A stretch of DNA of 64,000 nucleotides from Bacillus sp. A301a_S52 (GCA_024701455.1 JABXYP010000001.1:3848001-3912000), one strand, 5' to 3'. Shown: positions 54,510 to 63,045, numbered from the stretch's first letter. A program made the numbers and translations. Notes: generated by a model not told the origin, from the sequence alone.

Positions 54510-54545
54510 AAAACGGCTCTCACATAAGTGAGGGCCGTTCTTAAT
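54510..54545. terminator. Terminator between convergent genes
   Basis: AACGGCTCTCAC and GTGAGGGCCGTT pair (one mismatch) with an ATAA loop, followed by CTTAAT on the plus strand and by TTTAAAT on the minus strand. Confidence 0.82.
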
Positions 54546-54621
54546 CACTGGGTTTTGTCCAAGCCTCTATATCTTTAATTAATAGCTTATGAGAGTTTAT
54601 TTCCTTTCCTTCTTCGAACTG

Positions 54622-55455
54622 TCAACTTATGAGATCCTCAATGACTTCGTCTAGTTTGTATAGCGGAACACTATAGCCCACTGCATTTTCACCAAACGTT
54701 CTGGCGGCATTCATTCCGATAATCACTTGATCATTTTCGGAAATTAAGGGACCGCCACTACTTCCTTCTATAATATCAGCTGATATTTCATATAGATCTT
54801 CATATTCGTATTCTTCTATCAATAAGTTTTCCTCCGTCATGATGATCTCCCCATACGTCACAGTATTTTGCATACCTTCTGGGCTTCCGATTGTTAGAAC
54901 ATCTTCTCCCGCTCTATATTGTTGATCGGTTTCTAGTGGGAATGGCTCAAACCCATCTAGTTCTGGTACATAAAGCACAGCCACATCCATAAACTCAGAT
55001 GTCCCTTCAACCGTCGCTTCATAATGTGTATCATCCTCGGCTATAACAGAGGCAAAGGCGCTATCATTAATAACATGGGCACTCGTAATCACATGTCCTT
55101 CATTATTATATAAGAATCCGGACCCTTGTTCTTCCGTTGTAACGATGGTGAAAACAGATTGCTGCGCTTCTTCAATCATACTCGCTGTACTAAGTTCCTC
55201 GTCTTGCTCTTTAAAAAATATGGGAAGTGGCTTGTCTACGTTGCTATCCAGAACTGGACTTTTTCGTTCTTTTAAAAGTTCAACCTTGATATGAGAGGAG
55301 TTAGAAGAGAATGCCTGATAAGTAACTATACCAATAAACGATGCAAAAACAATAAGTAAGATCGCCCCCAAAACTCCCATCATTCTTTGACGGGCATCAT
55401 ATAAACACTTTTTCTCAGCCCTTCCTCGTCTTTTTCCACATATTCCACGAACCAT
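54622..55455 (-). CDS. Membrane-anchored trypsin-like serine protease (paralog)
   Basis: A 277-residue protein: basic N-terminus with two leftover cysteines (CGKRRG...KKC), a membrane helix (about 28-48), then the protease domain. Triad: His in 'VITSAHVI', Asp in 'FMDVAVLYV', Ser in 'EGSSGGPLI'. It shares the domain plan and most motifs with the protein at 22123-22971, but the zinc ribbon is degenerate. No PDZ domain. RBS AGGAGGGGGG is very strong. Its nearness to the zinc-ribbon/TcaA-like pair suggests a related envelope role (inference). Confidence 0.87.
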   Translation of the reverse strand: MVRGICGKRRGRAEKKCLYDARQRMMGVLGAILLIVFASFIGIVTYQAFSSNSSHIKVELLKERKSPVLDSNVDKPLPIFFKEQDEELSTASMIEEAQQSVFTIVTTEEQGSGFLYNNEGHVITSAHVINDSAFASVIAEDDTHYEATVEGTSEFMDVAVLYVPELDGFEPFPLETDQQYRAGEDVLTIGSPEGMQNTVTYGEIIMTEENLLIEEYEYEDLYEISADIIEGSSGGPLISENDQVIIGMNAARTFGENAVGYSVPLYKLDEVIEDLIS

Positions 55456-55844
55456 TTGTGCCCCCCTCCTAAATGCTAGCCTTACCTTTCATACATCATT
55501 TAGGAGTGGCAAGACTGTCATTACAAATACGTTTAATAAAATTTAATTGCTGTCTATATTCCCCGTTATTCAATCATCTAATCAGATGATTGATCTGGCT
55601 CAACATAGAAACGGAGCTATTTTTTCTTTTGTAAAACGATAGAAGATTACTAAGCAATCATTTAAAAGCAATCCTTAGTAAATACTATAAGACAATTTAT
55701 CAATCAGTGGGAGTTTTCGTTGTTCTTCCACTGATTGATGGTTAAGTGAATCAGGACTTTAGAGGCCGTTTTCTCTCACCTAAATAGCTTTCCTCTCTAT
55801 TTTGAGACAGGACGTTTACGGACGGTTATCTGTGATAAACTCGT
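55456..55844. other. Intergenic with a small palindrome and R1 copy I
   Basis: About 390 bp. TCAATCATCT and AGATGATTGA form a perfect 10-bp stem near 55570-55592. R1 copy I fills 55690-55837. Confidence 0.55.
55690..55837 (+). repeat. R1 repeat, copy I (type 1)
   Basis: Hairpin 1 is complete (CAATCAGTGGGAG with CTTCCACTGATTG). Hairpin 2 keeps GGCCGT with ACGGAC and the AAATAG/CTATTTT stem; it ends GGTTATCTGTGATA, 7 bp past the stop of the phosphatase gene. The first bases are diverged. Confidence 0.87.
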
Positions 55845-56687
55845 TCAGCTGCCAGACTCAATCCGGATGTTAATATATGTACGGTCATCATAAGAGATTT
55901 TGCCATTTGTGACGCCTCTAACGGATACATTGTCATGAATGCATAACGGATCACGTTGTAATACGTGTTCCAAATGGGACTCCGTTTCTTTTAATGTAGC
56001 AAAAATTTGTGGATAGCCGTCGGAAGCAAGCGCCAGAGAGGTGATGCCAACAGGCACCTCCACCGTTTGGAAGCTTTCCATATATAACGGTTCACCATTA
56101 ATCACTTCATAGCTAAAAGGCTGTGAAGGCGGTTGATTAGTGAAAGCATATTGGGCTTGAATTAACGGCTTAATTTTCTCAAAACTTGTGTCTGACGCTA
56201 CAATGTCCGCCACTGATTTATCTTTGGCTAATTCTGCTTCTACTAGTAACCGTCTTGCTTGTGAGGTGACAGCATCCACTTCTTTTGCATGCTGATAATG
56301 CTGACCGTTCACATAGCATTGACAATCACCGATGAGCCATACTTTTCGAGCATAGACACTGTATAAAGCCATAGTAGCTGAAGGGCGTAAAAACGGTTTT
56401 GTTTTAATAACCTCCGTTAACTGATAATCACGATAAAATAAAGCATAGCTGTCGTTTATTTTCGTGATAATGTCTTCAATGGTTTCAGGCCCTTGCAAGC
56501 TTTCAATCGTCTGTTTAATGAGCTGTGCCGCATGCTGACCAGGCGTTTTGCCGTCAATTAATTGGCCTGATACATTCGTGGCCCCATCGATGACCGCTGC
56601 GTAGTTATCAGTCACACAATATGTATCTTCCATGTCTTTCTCGAATCCTGTTTTTGATTTAGAGACATACTCGATTAACTGTGGCAT
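55845..56687 (-). CDS. PP2C-type protein phosphatase-like protein
   Basis: A 280-residue cytosolic protein with the PP2C metal-binding pattern in order: 'KDMEDTYCV', 'AAVIDGATNVSG', 'VWLIGDCQCYVNG', 'LALASDGYPQIF' and a final 'SYDDRTYINI'. It should be a Mn/Mg-dependent Ser/Thr phosphatase, although it is more divergent than PrpC/Stp. The start at 56687 (MPQLIEYVSK) is fixed by AAGGAGAGG 6 bp upstream. It ends the second array, after the helical 110-aa gene and the effector, so it may be part of that module (inference). A link to type VII regulation by phosphorylation is conceivable. Confidence 0.8.
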   Translation of the reverse strand: MPQLIEYVSKSKTGFEKDMEDTYCVTDNYAAVIDGATNVSGQLIDGKTPGQHAAQLIKQTIESLQGPETIEDIITKINDSYALFYRDYQLTEVIKTKPFLRPSATMALYSVYARKVWLIGDCQCYVNGQHYQHAKEVDAVTSQARRLLVEAELAKDKSVADIVASDTSFEKIKPLIQAQYAFTNQPPSQPFSYEVINGEPLYMESFQTVEVPVGITSLALASDGYPQIFATLKETESHLEHVLQRDPLCIHDNVSVRGVTNGKISYDDRTYINIRIESGS

Positions 56688-56829
56688 TGGCTGTCCTCTC
56701 CTTTTATCCATGGGTCAAGTATCTCGTGAATGATTATAGCACGGGAATCCAACGATTTTTATGGCAACAAAAAAAACGCTATTTCCAGATGCATGCCTTA
56801 CATCATGATATAGCGTACAAAGTAAGTGA

Positions 56830-57162
56830 CTATGACCCCACACCTGTTTCGATTTCGTCATAATACACCGTTATTTTTTGAAATCTCATAGCGTTCAAAT
56901 GCTTTATATACGTGGCTTCTGCTTGATCCATTACTTGCTGAAAAACCGCAGCGGTGTCATGGTAATTCTTACTCGTTGTCTGTATGTCGTCCAACACTTC
57001 CGTCACCACCTCGCCATGGGAATGTTGTAACTCTTTTTCAACAAACTTTTTTAGTTCCTCATGTCTCTCTGCAATGCGTTCCAATGACTGGTTAAAAACA
57101 CCAGATTTATCTAGTGAGTCTATGTATCTCATAAACTGATAACTTGTGGTCATTTGCCCCAT
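56830..57162 (-). CDS. Small helical protein, candidate effector partner (WXG/TlaA-like)
   Basis: A 110-residue, mostly alpha-helical protein with two long helices and no signal peptide. It has no clear WXG motif. It starts 25 bp after the effector gene on the same strand (CAGGGGA upstream). In type VII systems small helical proteins of this size pair with the helical domain of the substrate (TlaA1/TlaA2 for TslA, Lap proteins for LXG toxins), which is the proposed role. Identity of the family is not known to me. Confidence 0.65.
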   Translation of the reverse strand: MGQMTTSYQFMRYIDSLDKSGVFNQSLERIAERHEELKKFVEKELQHSHGEVVTEVLDDIQTTSKNYHDTAAVFQQVMDQAEATYIKHLNAMRFQKITVYYDEIETGVGS

Positions 57163-57187
57163 AATTGTATTCCCCTGTTCTCTCTCT

Positions 57188-59296
57188 TTATTGATAGTTT
57201 ATTGTAAAAAGGTGGCTTATTTCTTCTTCTTCACTGAATAATGTCTCAATTGATTCCTTGATGAGCTCGACACGTGCCAACGTATCAACCATTTCTTCTT
57301 CATAGTACGCGAAAATAGATTCAAAGTTTTCTGTCAATGCGGCTGGGAGAGGATCCACTTCCTCATGAACGGTAATTTTAGTAATTTTCCAAACTTTTTC
57401 TGCACTAGGAGGTGTGTGACCAAGTAATTCCTGTTGATAAGACCGAGGAGATTGCTCCATATTATTCATTTTGGTTGTGAGCACTCTTTTCCAATCGTTA
57501 AATCCTTCTTCATATTCTGATTCATATAAGCGTTTAAGTTTTGCGACTTCTGACTTAATTTCATCACACGTTGACTGCCCTTTTTGATAAATTCTCACTG
57601 CTGACGATATGTTCACTTTAATAGGTTGATTCGCCCCTATGAAAGATCGCATCGCAGAAAACCCTGCCAATCCAAGCCCTAACATAGAGAATAGTTTACC
57701 GAGACCTTTTCCCCTACCCATTACGTCACGCAATTCACTCAACAGTGACTCGCCCGACTTTGGTATCTCTTTTAAGCGATCAAGAAGACTATCCCCTTGC
57801 CGTGAAACATCCTGAGGTTTTATAAAATACATATCCCCGCCTACATACACTCTCGTCACATTTCCCCCACTGTTTTTTCCAAGAGCATTTACGACATGCT
57901 TCATTTTATGAGCATCAGCACTTAATCCAAAATAGGCCATTAACCCTTCCGTATGGAGCTTAAGATTGTCAACGTTAGCCATGATGTTGTTATATTCTTG
58001 GTAGATGTAATAAACTGACTGTATTATACCACTCCAACCTTGTTTTAGAGACCCCTTTAGATATGCTTTTATATTGCCGACACTTTCTAAAATTTCGCCT
58101 AAGCTTCGTTTAATTTCCTGCCGTTCAACAGGGGTGATCACCTCCAAGTCTACGAGGGCATCTAATAAAGGATCAATATTGTTATAGAGTACGACTAGAT
58201 CATCATATAGCTGAGGAATTTTCTTACCCATATCCCATAACATCGGCCATATTGTAAACGTCATTTTCGCTTTTAAATTTTTTGTGCTCCAAGCTGCTGT
58301 GAATATATTAGTGTTTGAATAAGCGCTGTATAGGTCTGCAAAATCATCAATAAATTCAGCTCTTATTCCCGTGATTTCACGGATGGCACCATCAAAGCCA
58401 TCTTTGTTATAACCTTGTAAAAATTGCGCAAAATAAAGGCGGACAATTCTCATATCCTCGTCAGAAATATGACTCATAAAGTCATGTAACCCATCAAAGC
58501 CTTCAATAGAATTCATTGGATCACCAACACCAATATCAATAAATCCCGACAGCCCCCACATCGCATATAGAAGGTCTTCTTCCATATTCAACCGGTTAAT
58601 CGTCGTCTCATCAATACGCTCTTTATAATACGCTTCCGTAAACTCCTTAAGTTCAGTGGGATCAATGTCGTAGATGGCGTTGAAGTTATTTTCTATATCA
58701 ACACTGAATTCACTAATAAGATGCAAAGCAAAATCATCATCAATATTTGCTAATTGATAATAACTTGGTGGGATATGGTTAACAGCATATACATTATCAA
58801 ACTGTCCACTAATAAGTTGTAATGTTACAATTAAATTCCCTCCCAAAGAGTGCCCCATTCCAATATTTTTAAGTGGAATAGTAGTATTGTTGGAGTGAGC
58901 TACTTCAGCAGTAACTAGTTCAAAAAATGCTCGAGCATCTTCTATTTGACTATCATTCTGTCCTAATCCAATCCCAAATAAATTATAAAACCAATCTTTC
59001 GGCTTCCAACTGTCTTTTTCGCTTCCTTCACTGCCACGGGTAATGGTATACACTTGATTAATCCCTTTTTGTTCATCGTAAAAGTGGATGGCTGAGCCAT
59101 CAAAACCTGAGTAATAATCCCCTTTTTGAAGCTCAGAAAAGTCATCTGATGAGTAGATCGTAATATTGGCGGGCGGTTCAACACCTGTTTCTTCTATATA
59201 AATACGGCGTATTTCTGATTCGGTTAATTCTTTATATTCCATTTGGATAATTCTCGCTCTTACAGAGTCGGAATCTAAGATTTCTTTATTTTCCAC
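57188..59296 (-). CDS. Second-type reverse-domain hydrolase effector (DUF6792-like)
   Basis: A 702-residue protein without signal peptide. Residues about 10-200 form an alpha/beta-hydrolase-like domain: 'SGFDGSAIHFYDEQKG', 'YTITRGSEGSEKDSW', then GMGHSLGGN with the nucleophile Ser (158 of the longest frame). The remaining 500 residues are helical with one hydrophobic stretch (GLGLAGFSAM). The family may be DUF6792 (recalled). The longest frame starts at 59320, overlapping the lipoprotein stop (ATGA), but AGGAGG 6 bp before the GTG at 59296 and the start of the truncated paralog favour 59296. Operon: lipoprotein, effector, helical protein, then PP2C. Confidence 0.78.
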   Translation of the reverse strand: MENKEILDSDSVRARIIQMEYKELTESEIRRIYIEETGVEPPANITIYSSDDFSELQKGDYYSGFDGSAIHFYDEQKGINQVYTITRGSEGSEKDSWKPKDWFYNLFGIGLGQNDSQIEDARAFFELVTAEVAHSNNTTIPLKNIGMGHSLGGNLIVTLQLISGQFDNVYAVNHIPPSYYQLANIDDDFALHLISEFSVDIENNFNAIYDIDPTELKEFTEAYYKERIDETTINRLNMEEDLLYAMWGLSGFIDIGVGDPMNSIEGFDGLHDFMSHISDEDMRIVRLYFAQFLQGYNKDGFDGAIREITGIRAEFIDDFADLYSAYSNTNIFTAAWSTKNLKAKMTFTIWPMLWDMGKKIPQLYDDLVVLYNNIDPLLDALVDLEVITPVERQEIKRSLGEILESVGNIKAYLKGSLKQGWSGIIQSVYYIYQEYNNIMANVDNLKLHTEGLMAYFGLSADAHKMKHVVNALGKNSGGNVTRVYVGGDMYFIKPQDVSRQGDSLLDRLKEIPKSGESLLSELRDVMGRGKGLGKLFSMLGLGLAGFSAMRSFIGANQPIKVNISSAVRIYQKGQSTCDEIKSEVAKLKRLYESEYEEGFNDWKRVLTTKMNNMEQSPRSYQQELLGHTPPSAEKVWKITKITVHEEVDPLPAALTENFESIFAYYEEEMVDTLARVELIKESIETLFSEEEEISHLFTINYQ

Positions 59297-59316
59297 ATCC
59301 TTCCTCCTATCCTGAA

Positions 59317-59928
59317 TCATTTAAATTTTATTGACTTTATAAGAGTTTTGAAATTCTCTTCTTCGTCTTCAATATTTATCTTGCAATTTTCATCTAAACA
59401 CGAAAGCCTATTAATAAATTTAACTCCTTTTTTATCACTATCAGCCTTAATATATCCAAAAATGATATAGGCGTTAATATCATTTAATTCTCGTTTGGCG
59501 TAATAATAAGTATTATTATTATGCTGAAAGACATCATATTCACCATCATAGCCGACTCTAGATGATAACATATTTAAATTTATCTCTATCCGTTCTGTTA
59601 AACCACGTTCTTCATATATTAACTTAAAGCCCGAAGTCATGTTTGACTTCTCATTTTGCACGCCAAACCTTAAAATTTCATTGACATCATTTTGGTTGTA
59701 ATATGTGCCTTCATCTATCTGCCCTTCAACAGGAAATAACATCGTATACCCGCCAGTTCCTGACTCAAAAGTATAGTAACCTTCTTCTGTTTCCGTCGTT
59801 GACTGCATAAACTCACTTGTAAATTCATCTTGAAACGCTCGTGTGTCTGGCACGTTAACGTCACACCCTCCCATTATCACCATTAACAACATCATATGTA
59901 TAAGCATAAACTTAAGTCGCAACGACAT
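59317..59928 (-). CDS. Lipoprotein M1, candidate immunity protein of the second array
   Basis: A 203-residue lipoprotein with lipobox IMGGC (Cys22). No family recognised. After the Cys comes 'PDTRAFQDEFTSEFMQST', then 'GYYTFESGTGGYTMLFP', shared by all three copies, and a variable C-terminal 130 residues. It lies immediately upstream of the complete effector. The AGGAG site is close to the ATG at 59928 and well spaced for TTG at 59922, so the exact start is open. Predicted to sit on the outer membrane face and protect against the neighbouring hydrolase (inference). Confidence 0.78.
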   Translation of the reverse strand: MSLRLKFMLIHMMLLMVIMGGCDVNVPDTRAFQDEFTSEFMQSTTETEEGYYTFESGTGGYTMLFPVEGQIDEGTYYNQNDVNEILRFGVQNEKSNMTSGFKLIYEERGLTERIEINLNMLSSRVGYDGEYDVFQHNNNTYYYAKRELNDINAYIIFGYIKADSDKKGVKFINRLSCLDENCKINIEDEEENFKTLIKSIKFK

Positions 59929-60114
59929 TCTCCTCTCAACATAACGTCTCTCTTTCTAATTTTTACAATAAACCCCTTATCTTTTCAATCATATATAGGG
60001 AAATTATTTGAAAACAGGACATTCGTTGTATATAACTATAGATATTGTTATTCTTTCAACCAAATACTACAACGAATTTAACATGTCTTTATACTTAGTT
60101 TTCCACTGAATTTA
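59929..60114. other. Upstream region of M1, repeated before M2 and M3
   Basis: About 185 bp whose sequence recurs at 61097-61290 and 62233-62400 (AACAGGACATTCGTTGTA, GTTATTCTTTCAACC). It belongs to the duplicated unit and should carry the promoter; no -35/-10 pair is secure. Confidence 0.55.
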
Positions 60115-60456
60115 TTATGAGGAAATAGTCCATCCCACCTCAAGACCAAACCAATCTTTCGGCTTCCAGCTATCTTTTTCGCTTCCTTCACTACCACGGG
60201 TAATGGTATACACTTGATTGATTCCTTTTTCTTCATCATAAAAATGAATAGCTGAGCCATCAAAGCCTGAATAATAATCCCCTTCTCGAAGCTCGGGAAA
60301 ATCCTCTGATGAGTAGATCTTTATATTGGCAGGTGGTTCAGTACCTGTTTCTTCTATATAAATACGGCGTATTTCTGATTCGGTTAATTCTTTATATTCC
60401 ATTTGGATCATTCTCGCTCTCACTTGATCCGAATCAAGAATTTCTCTGTTTCCCAT
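60115..60456 (-). pseudogene. Truncated second-type effector after M2
   Basis: A 113-codon frame (ATG at 60456) whose first 100 residues match the intact effector ('EILDSDQVRARMIQMEYKEL', 'EETGTEPPANIKIYSSEDF', 'ITRGSEGSEKDSWKPKDWF'). At the codon for Phe111 of the longest intact frame it diverges and stops seven residues later, before the catalytic GHSLGG. It starts 22 bp after M2. It is either a decay product or a short decoy. Confidence 0.88.
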
Positions 60457-60478
60457 CCCTCTCAACACCTTTTACATA

Positions 60479-61096
60479 TCATTTAAACTCAATTGACGTC
60501 ATAATTTTTTTAATTTTTTCTTCTTCACTTTTAATCTCTATCTCACAGTATTTATCATTATCTAAACAAGAAATATTGCTAATAAATTCAATCCCTTTTT
60601 TATCATTATCCGCCTTAATATAGCCAAAAATAAAATAGGCATTACTTGCCTTTATCTCCCTTTTAGCATAATAGTACGTTTTATTATTTTGTTTAAATAT
60701 ATTATATTCACCATCATAATTAACTCTGTTTGATAATATTTTTAAATATGTATCTATCCTCTCTGTCGTTCCCCGATCTTCGTATGTTAACTTAAAACCA
60801 TAAGCCAAATTATCTTTTTCGTTTCTTACACCAAACGTAAAGATTTCATTGACATCATTTTGGTTGTAATATGTGGCATCATCTATTTGCCCTTCTATAG
60901 GGAACAACATCGTATACCCGCCAGTCCCTGATTCAAATGTATAATATCCTTCTTCTGTTTCCGTCGTCGACTGCATAAACTCACTTGTAAATTCATCTTG
61001 AAACGCTCGTGTGTCTGGCACGTTAACGTCACATCCTCCCATTATCACCATTAACAACATCATATGTATAAGCATAAACTTAAGTCGCAACGACAT
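60479..61096 (-). CDS. Lipoprotein M2, paralog of M1
   Basis: A 205-residue paralog of M1. Residues 1-65 are almost identical to M1 (same signal peptide, lipobox MGGC, 'GYYTFESGTGGYTMLFP'); the C-terminal part is divergent, e.g. 'YGFKLTYEDRGTTERIDTYL' against 'SGFKLIYEERGLTERIEINL'. Followed by a truncated effector, so it would be an orphan immunity protein. Confidence 0.78.
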   Translation of the reverse strand: MSLRLKFMLIHMMLLMVIMGGCDVNVPDTRAFQDEFTSEFMQSTTETEEGYYTFESGTGGYTMLFPIEGQIDDATYYNQNDVNEIFTFGVRNEKDNLAYGFKLTYEDRGTTERIDTYLKILSNRVNYDGEYNIFKQNNKTYYYAKREIKASNAYFIFGYIKADNDKKGIEFISNISCLDNDKYCEIEIKSEEEKIKKIMTSIEFK

Positions 61097-61299
61097 TCTC
61101 CTCTCAACATAACGTCTCTCTTTCTAATTTTTGTAATAAAACCCTTGTCCTCCCAATCATATATAGGGAAATTATTTAAAAACAGGACATTCGTTGTATA
61201 TAGCTATAGATAATGTTATTCTTTCAACCAAATCCCACAACAAATTTGACATGTCTTTATACTTAGTTTTTCGCTGAATTTATTATAAGGAGATAGTCT
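61097..61299. other. Upstream region of M2 (repeat unit)
   Basis: Nearly the same as 59929-60114 (AAAAACAGGACATTCGTTG, TTCTTTCAACCAAATC). The last part, from about 61260, is also shared with the sequence after the truncated effector at 60115. Confidence 0.55.
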
Positions 61300-61503
61300 A
61301 TCCTACCTTAACAGCTTTCCAACTGTCTTTTTCGCTTCCTTCACTGCCACGGGTAATGATTTATCCCTTTTTCTTCATCGTAAAAATGATAGCAGAACCA
61401 TCAAATCCAGAATATGTATCTCTTTCTCTAAGCTCTGGAAAATCATCTGATGAGTAGATCGTGATATTGGCAGGTGGTTCAGTACCGGTTTCTTCTATAA
61501 TAA
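61300..61503 (-). pseudogene. Decayed second-type effector fragment after M3
   Basis: Minus-strand homology to the effector: 'EETGTEPPANITIYSSDDF', 'YSGFDGSAI', a frameshift, 'FYDEEKGI', a small deletion, then 'ITRGSEGSEKDSW'. The 5' end is cut at the codon for Tyr41-Ile42 by an R1 repeat (TTCTTCTATA|ATA|AAACG). Confidence 0.85.
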
Positions 61504-61597
61504 AACGAACCTTCAATTAGTGGGAGTTGAGTGAATCAGGACATTAGCGTCCGTTAGCTCCTGCCTAAATAGATTTGGCTCTTTTCTTTATTTGACA
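61504..61597 (+). repeat. R1 repeat, copy J (type 1, 3' truncated), in an effector remnant
   Basis: Begins AAACGAACCTTCAATTAGTGG after TATAATA and stops near TCTTTATTTGA without the ACGGACGC arm. Its left junction falls in the effector sequence TTCTTCTATA|TAAATACGG of the intact gene at 59190-59215. Confidence 0.85.
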
Positions 61598-61617
61598 TTA
61601 CAATTAGCCCCCAAAGG

Positions 61618-62232
61618 TTAGTTGAAATTTACTGAACTCATCATTTTCATGATCAAGTCTTCCTCTTGCGATATGTCATCTATACACTTTTTTTCATCTT
61701 CAGAGGAACAAGGTACTGTGTAGACATAGCTAACAGCTTTATGATTAAGTTCTGATTTTACCAAACCGAAAAAATAATACATATTATCAATCTGATTTTT
61801 GGAATAGTAAATTGTCTTTTCTTCTAGTTGAATCGTAACGTATTCCCCTTCATAAGACACCCTTCGAGAAAGTGACTTTAAATTGATATCAATATGTTCA
61901 TTTACTGACCTAGAATCATACTTAATTCTTGCTCCAGAAGAAAAATTATCTTCTTCCTTCTTATCGTTAGCAAAACTTATATTTTCAATGACATCTCCTT
62001 GTTTGTAATAATAGCTCTCATCAAGCGTAGCATCCACCGGAAACAACATCGTATATCCGCCAGTCCCTGATTCAAATGTATAGTAACCTTCTTCTGTTTC
62101 CGACGTTGACTGCATAAACTCACTTGTAAATTCATCTTGAAACGCTCGTGTGTCTGGTACGTTAAAACATCCTCCCATTATCACCATTAACAACATCATA
62201 TGTATAATCATAAACTTAAGTCGCAACGACAT
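61618..62232 (-). CDS. Lipoprotein M3, paralog of M1
   Basis: A 204-residue paralog: signal peptide and lipobox MGGC as in M1, residues 24-65 nearly identical, and the C-terminal 135 residues the most divergent of the three ('LKSLSRRVSYEGEYVTIQLE', 'YYFFGLVKSELNHKAVSYVY'). It has lost two residues after the lipid Cys (GGCFNVPD against GGCDVNVPD). It is the first gene of the array in transcription order and is followed by the decayed effector and R1 copy J. Confidence 0.78.
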   Translation of the reverse strand: MSLRLKFMIIHMMLLMVIMGGCFNVPDTRAFQDEFTSEFMQSTSETEEGYYTFESGTGGYTMLFPVDATLDESYYYKQGDVIENISFANDKKEEDNFSSGARIKYDSRSVNEHIDINLKSLSRRVSYEGEYVTIQLEEKTIYYSKNQIDNMYYFFGLVKSELNHKAVSYVYTVPCSSEDEKKCIDDISQEEDLIMKMMSSVNFN

Positions 62233-62585
62233 TCTCCTCTCGACATAACATCTCTCTTTCTAATTTTTACAATAAACCCCTTATCTTTTCAATCATTTAT
62301 AGGAGCATTACTATAAACAGGACATTCGTTGTATGTCAGAATAGAGAACGTTATTATTTTCCTGAAATTCACAACTAATCTAGCGTGCCTTTATCATCAG
62401 ATTTTAATAAATCATTTATAAATAATCAGACCTAACCTCTTGACTGACTTCATGATGACACAATGCACCTAGACATTTACTTAATCTATGCTCGTGCTTG
62501 TTGAAAAATAGGACGATACTACCTCGATTATTTAGCAGATTCTATCATACAATTAGTAAGTTATTAAAAAGGAGAGTGAAATTAG
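62233..62585. other. Upstream region of M3 and divergent spacer
   Basis: About 350 bp. The first 170 bp repeat the M1/M2 upstream region; the rest is single-copy AT-rich sequence leading to the plus-strand gene at 62586. Confidence 0.5.
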
Positions 62586-62921
62586 TTGGGACACATCATG
62601 AATCGAATCTCAATATGGGGGAAAATCTGTGGAATAGGGTCAATTATATTAGGGGGAATGTCCGTCATAATAAGTCTTATGGCCTCTTCCTTTTCTGGTC
62701 TCATTACTGGTGTTGTGACAGCATTTTTGGGTTATTTACTCTATAAGGCGGGTACTGAAGCAAGCAGATATTTAGAAACATCATCAGAAGATGCTATCGA
62801 ATACTTGCTTGAGAATTTTGCGAAGTATTTACTCATTAGTGGTATTTTATTAATTTTTTCTATCATAACGACTGTTTTCAGTCTATTCGTAATCCTACAG
62901 GGTGTAGGCAGCTATTATTAA
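62586..62921 (+). CDS. DUF5362-like four-helix membrane protein
   Basis: A 111-residue protein with membrane helices near residues 10-30, 33-55 and 78-105. The pattern 'GKICGIGSIILGGMSVIISL', 'YLLYKAGTEASRYLE' resembles DUF5362. The start is taken as TTG at 62586 because AAAGGAGAG lies 7 bp upstream; the ATG at 62598 would be 19 bp away. Function unknown. It ends the accessory region on the right. Confidence 0.65.
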   Translation: MGHIMNRISIWGKICGIGSIILGGMSVIISLMASSFSGLITGVVTAFLGYLLYKAGTEASRYLETSSEDAIEYLLENFAKYLLISGILLIFSIITTVFSLFVILQGVGSYY

Positions 62922-63045
62922 CAACGAAAAACCATTTAAGACCGACTTAGATATGTAGGATGAAAATGGAATGAACAGCGATGAGAATAAATAACATTGC
63001 CCTAATTATATTGCTAAATGTATTCCATTTCATCTTTTAACAGTC

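Noticed and set aside
719..61597. R1 as a CRISPR-like or riboswitch family
   Set aside because: Copies are dispersed, not regularly spaced, and are not consistently placed or oriented upstream of genes; several follow genes or sit inside remnants.
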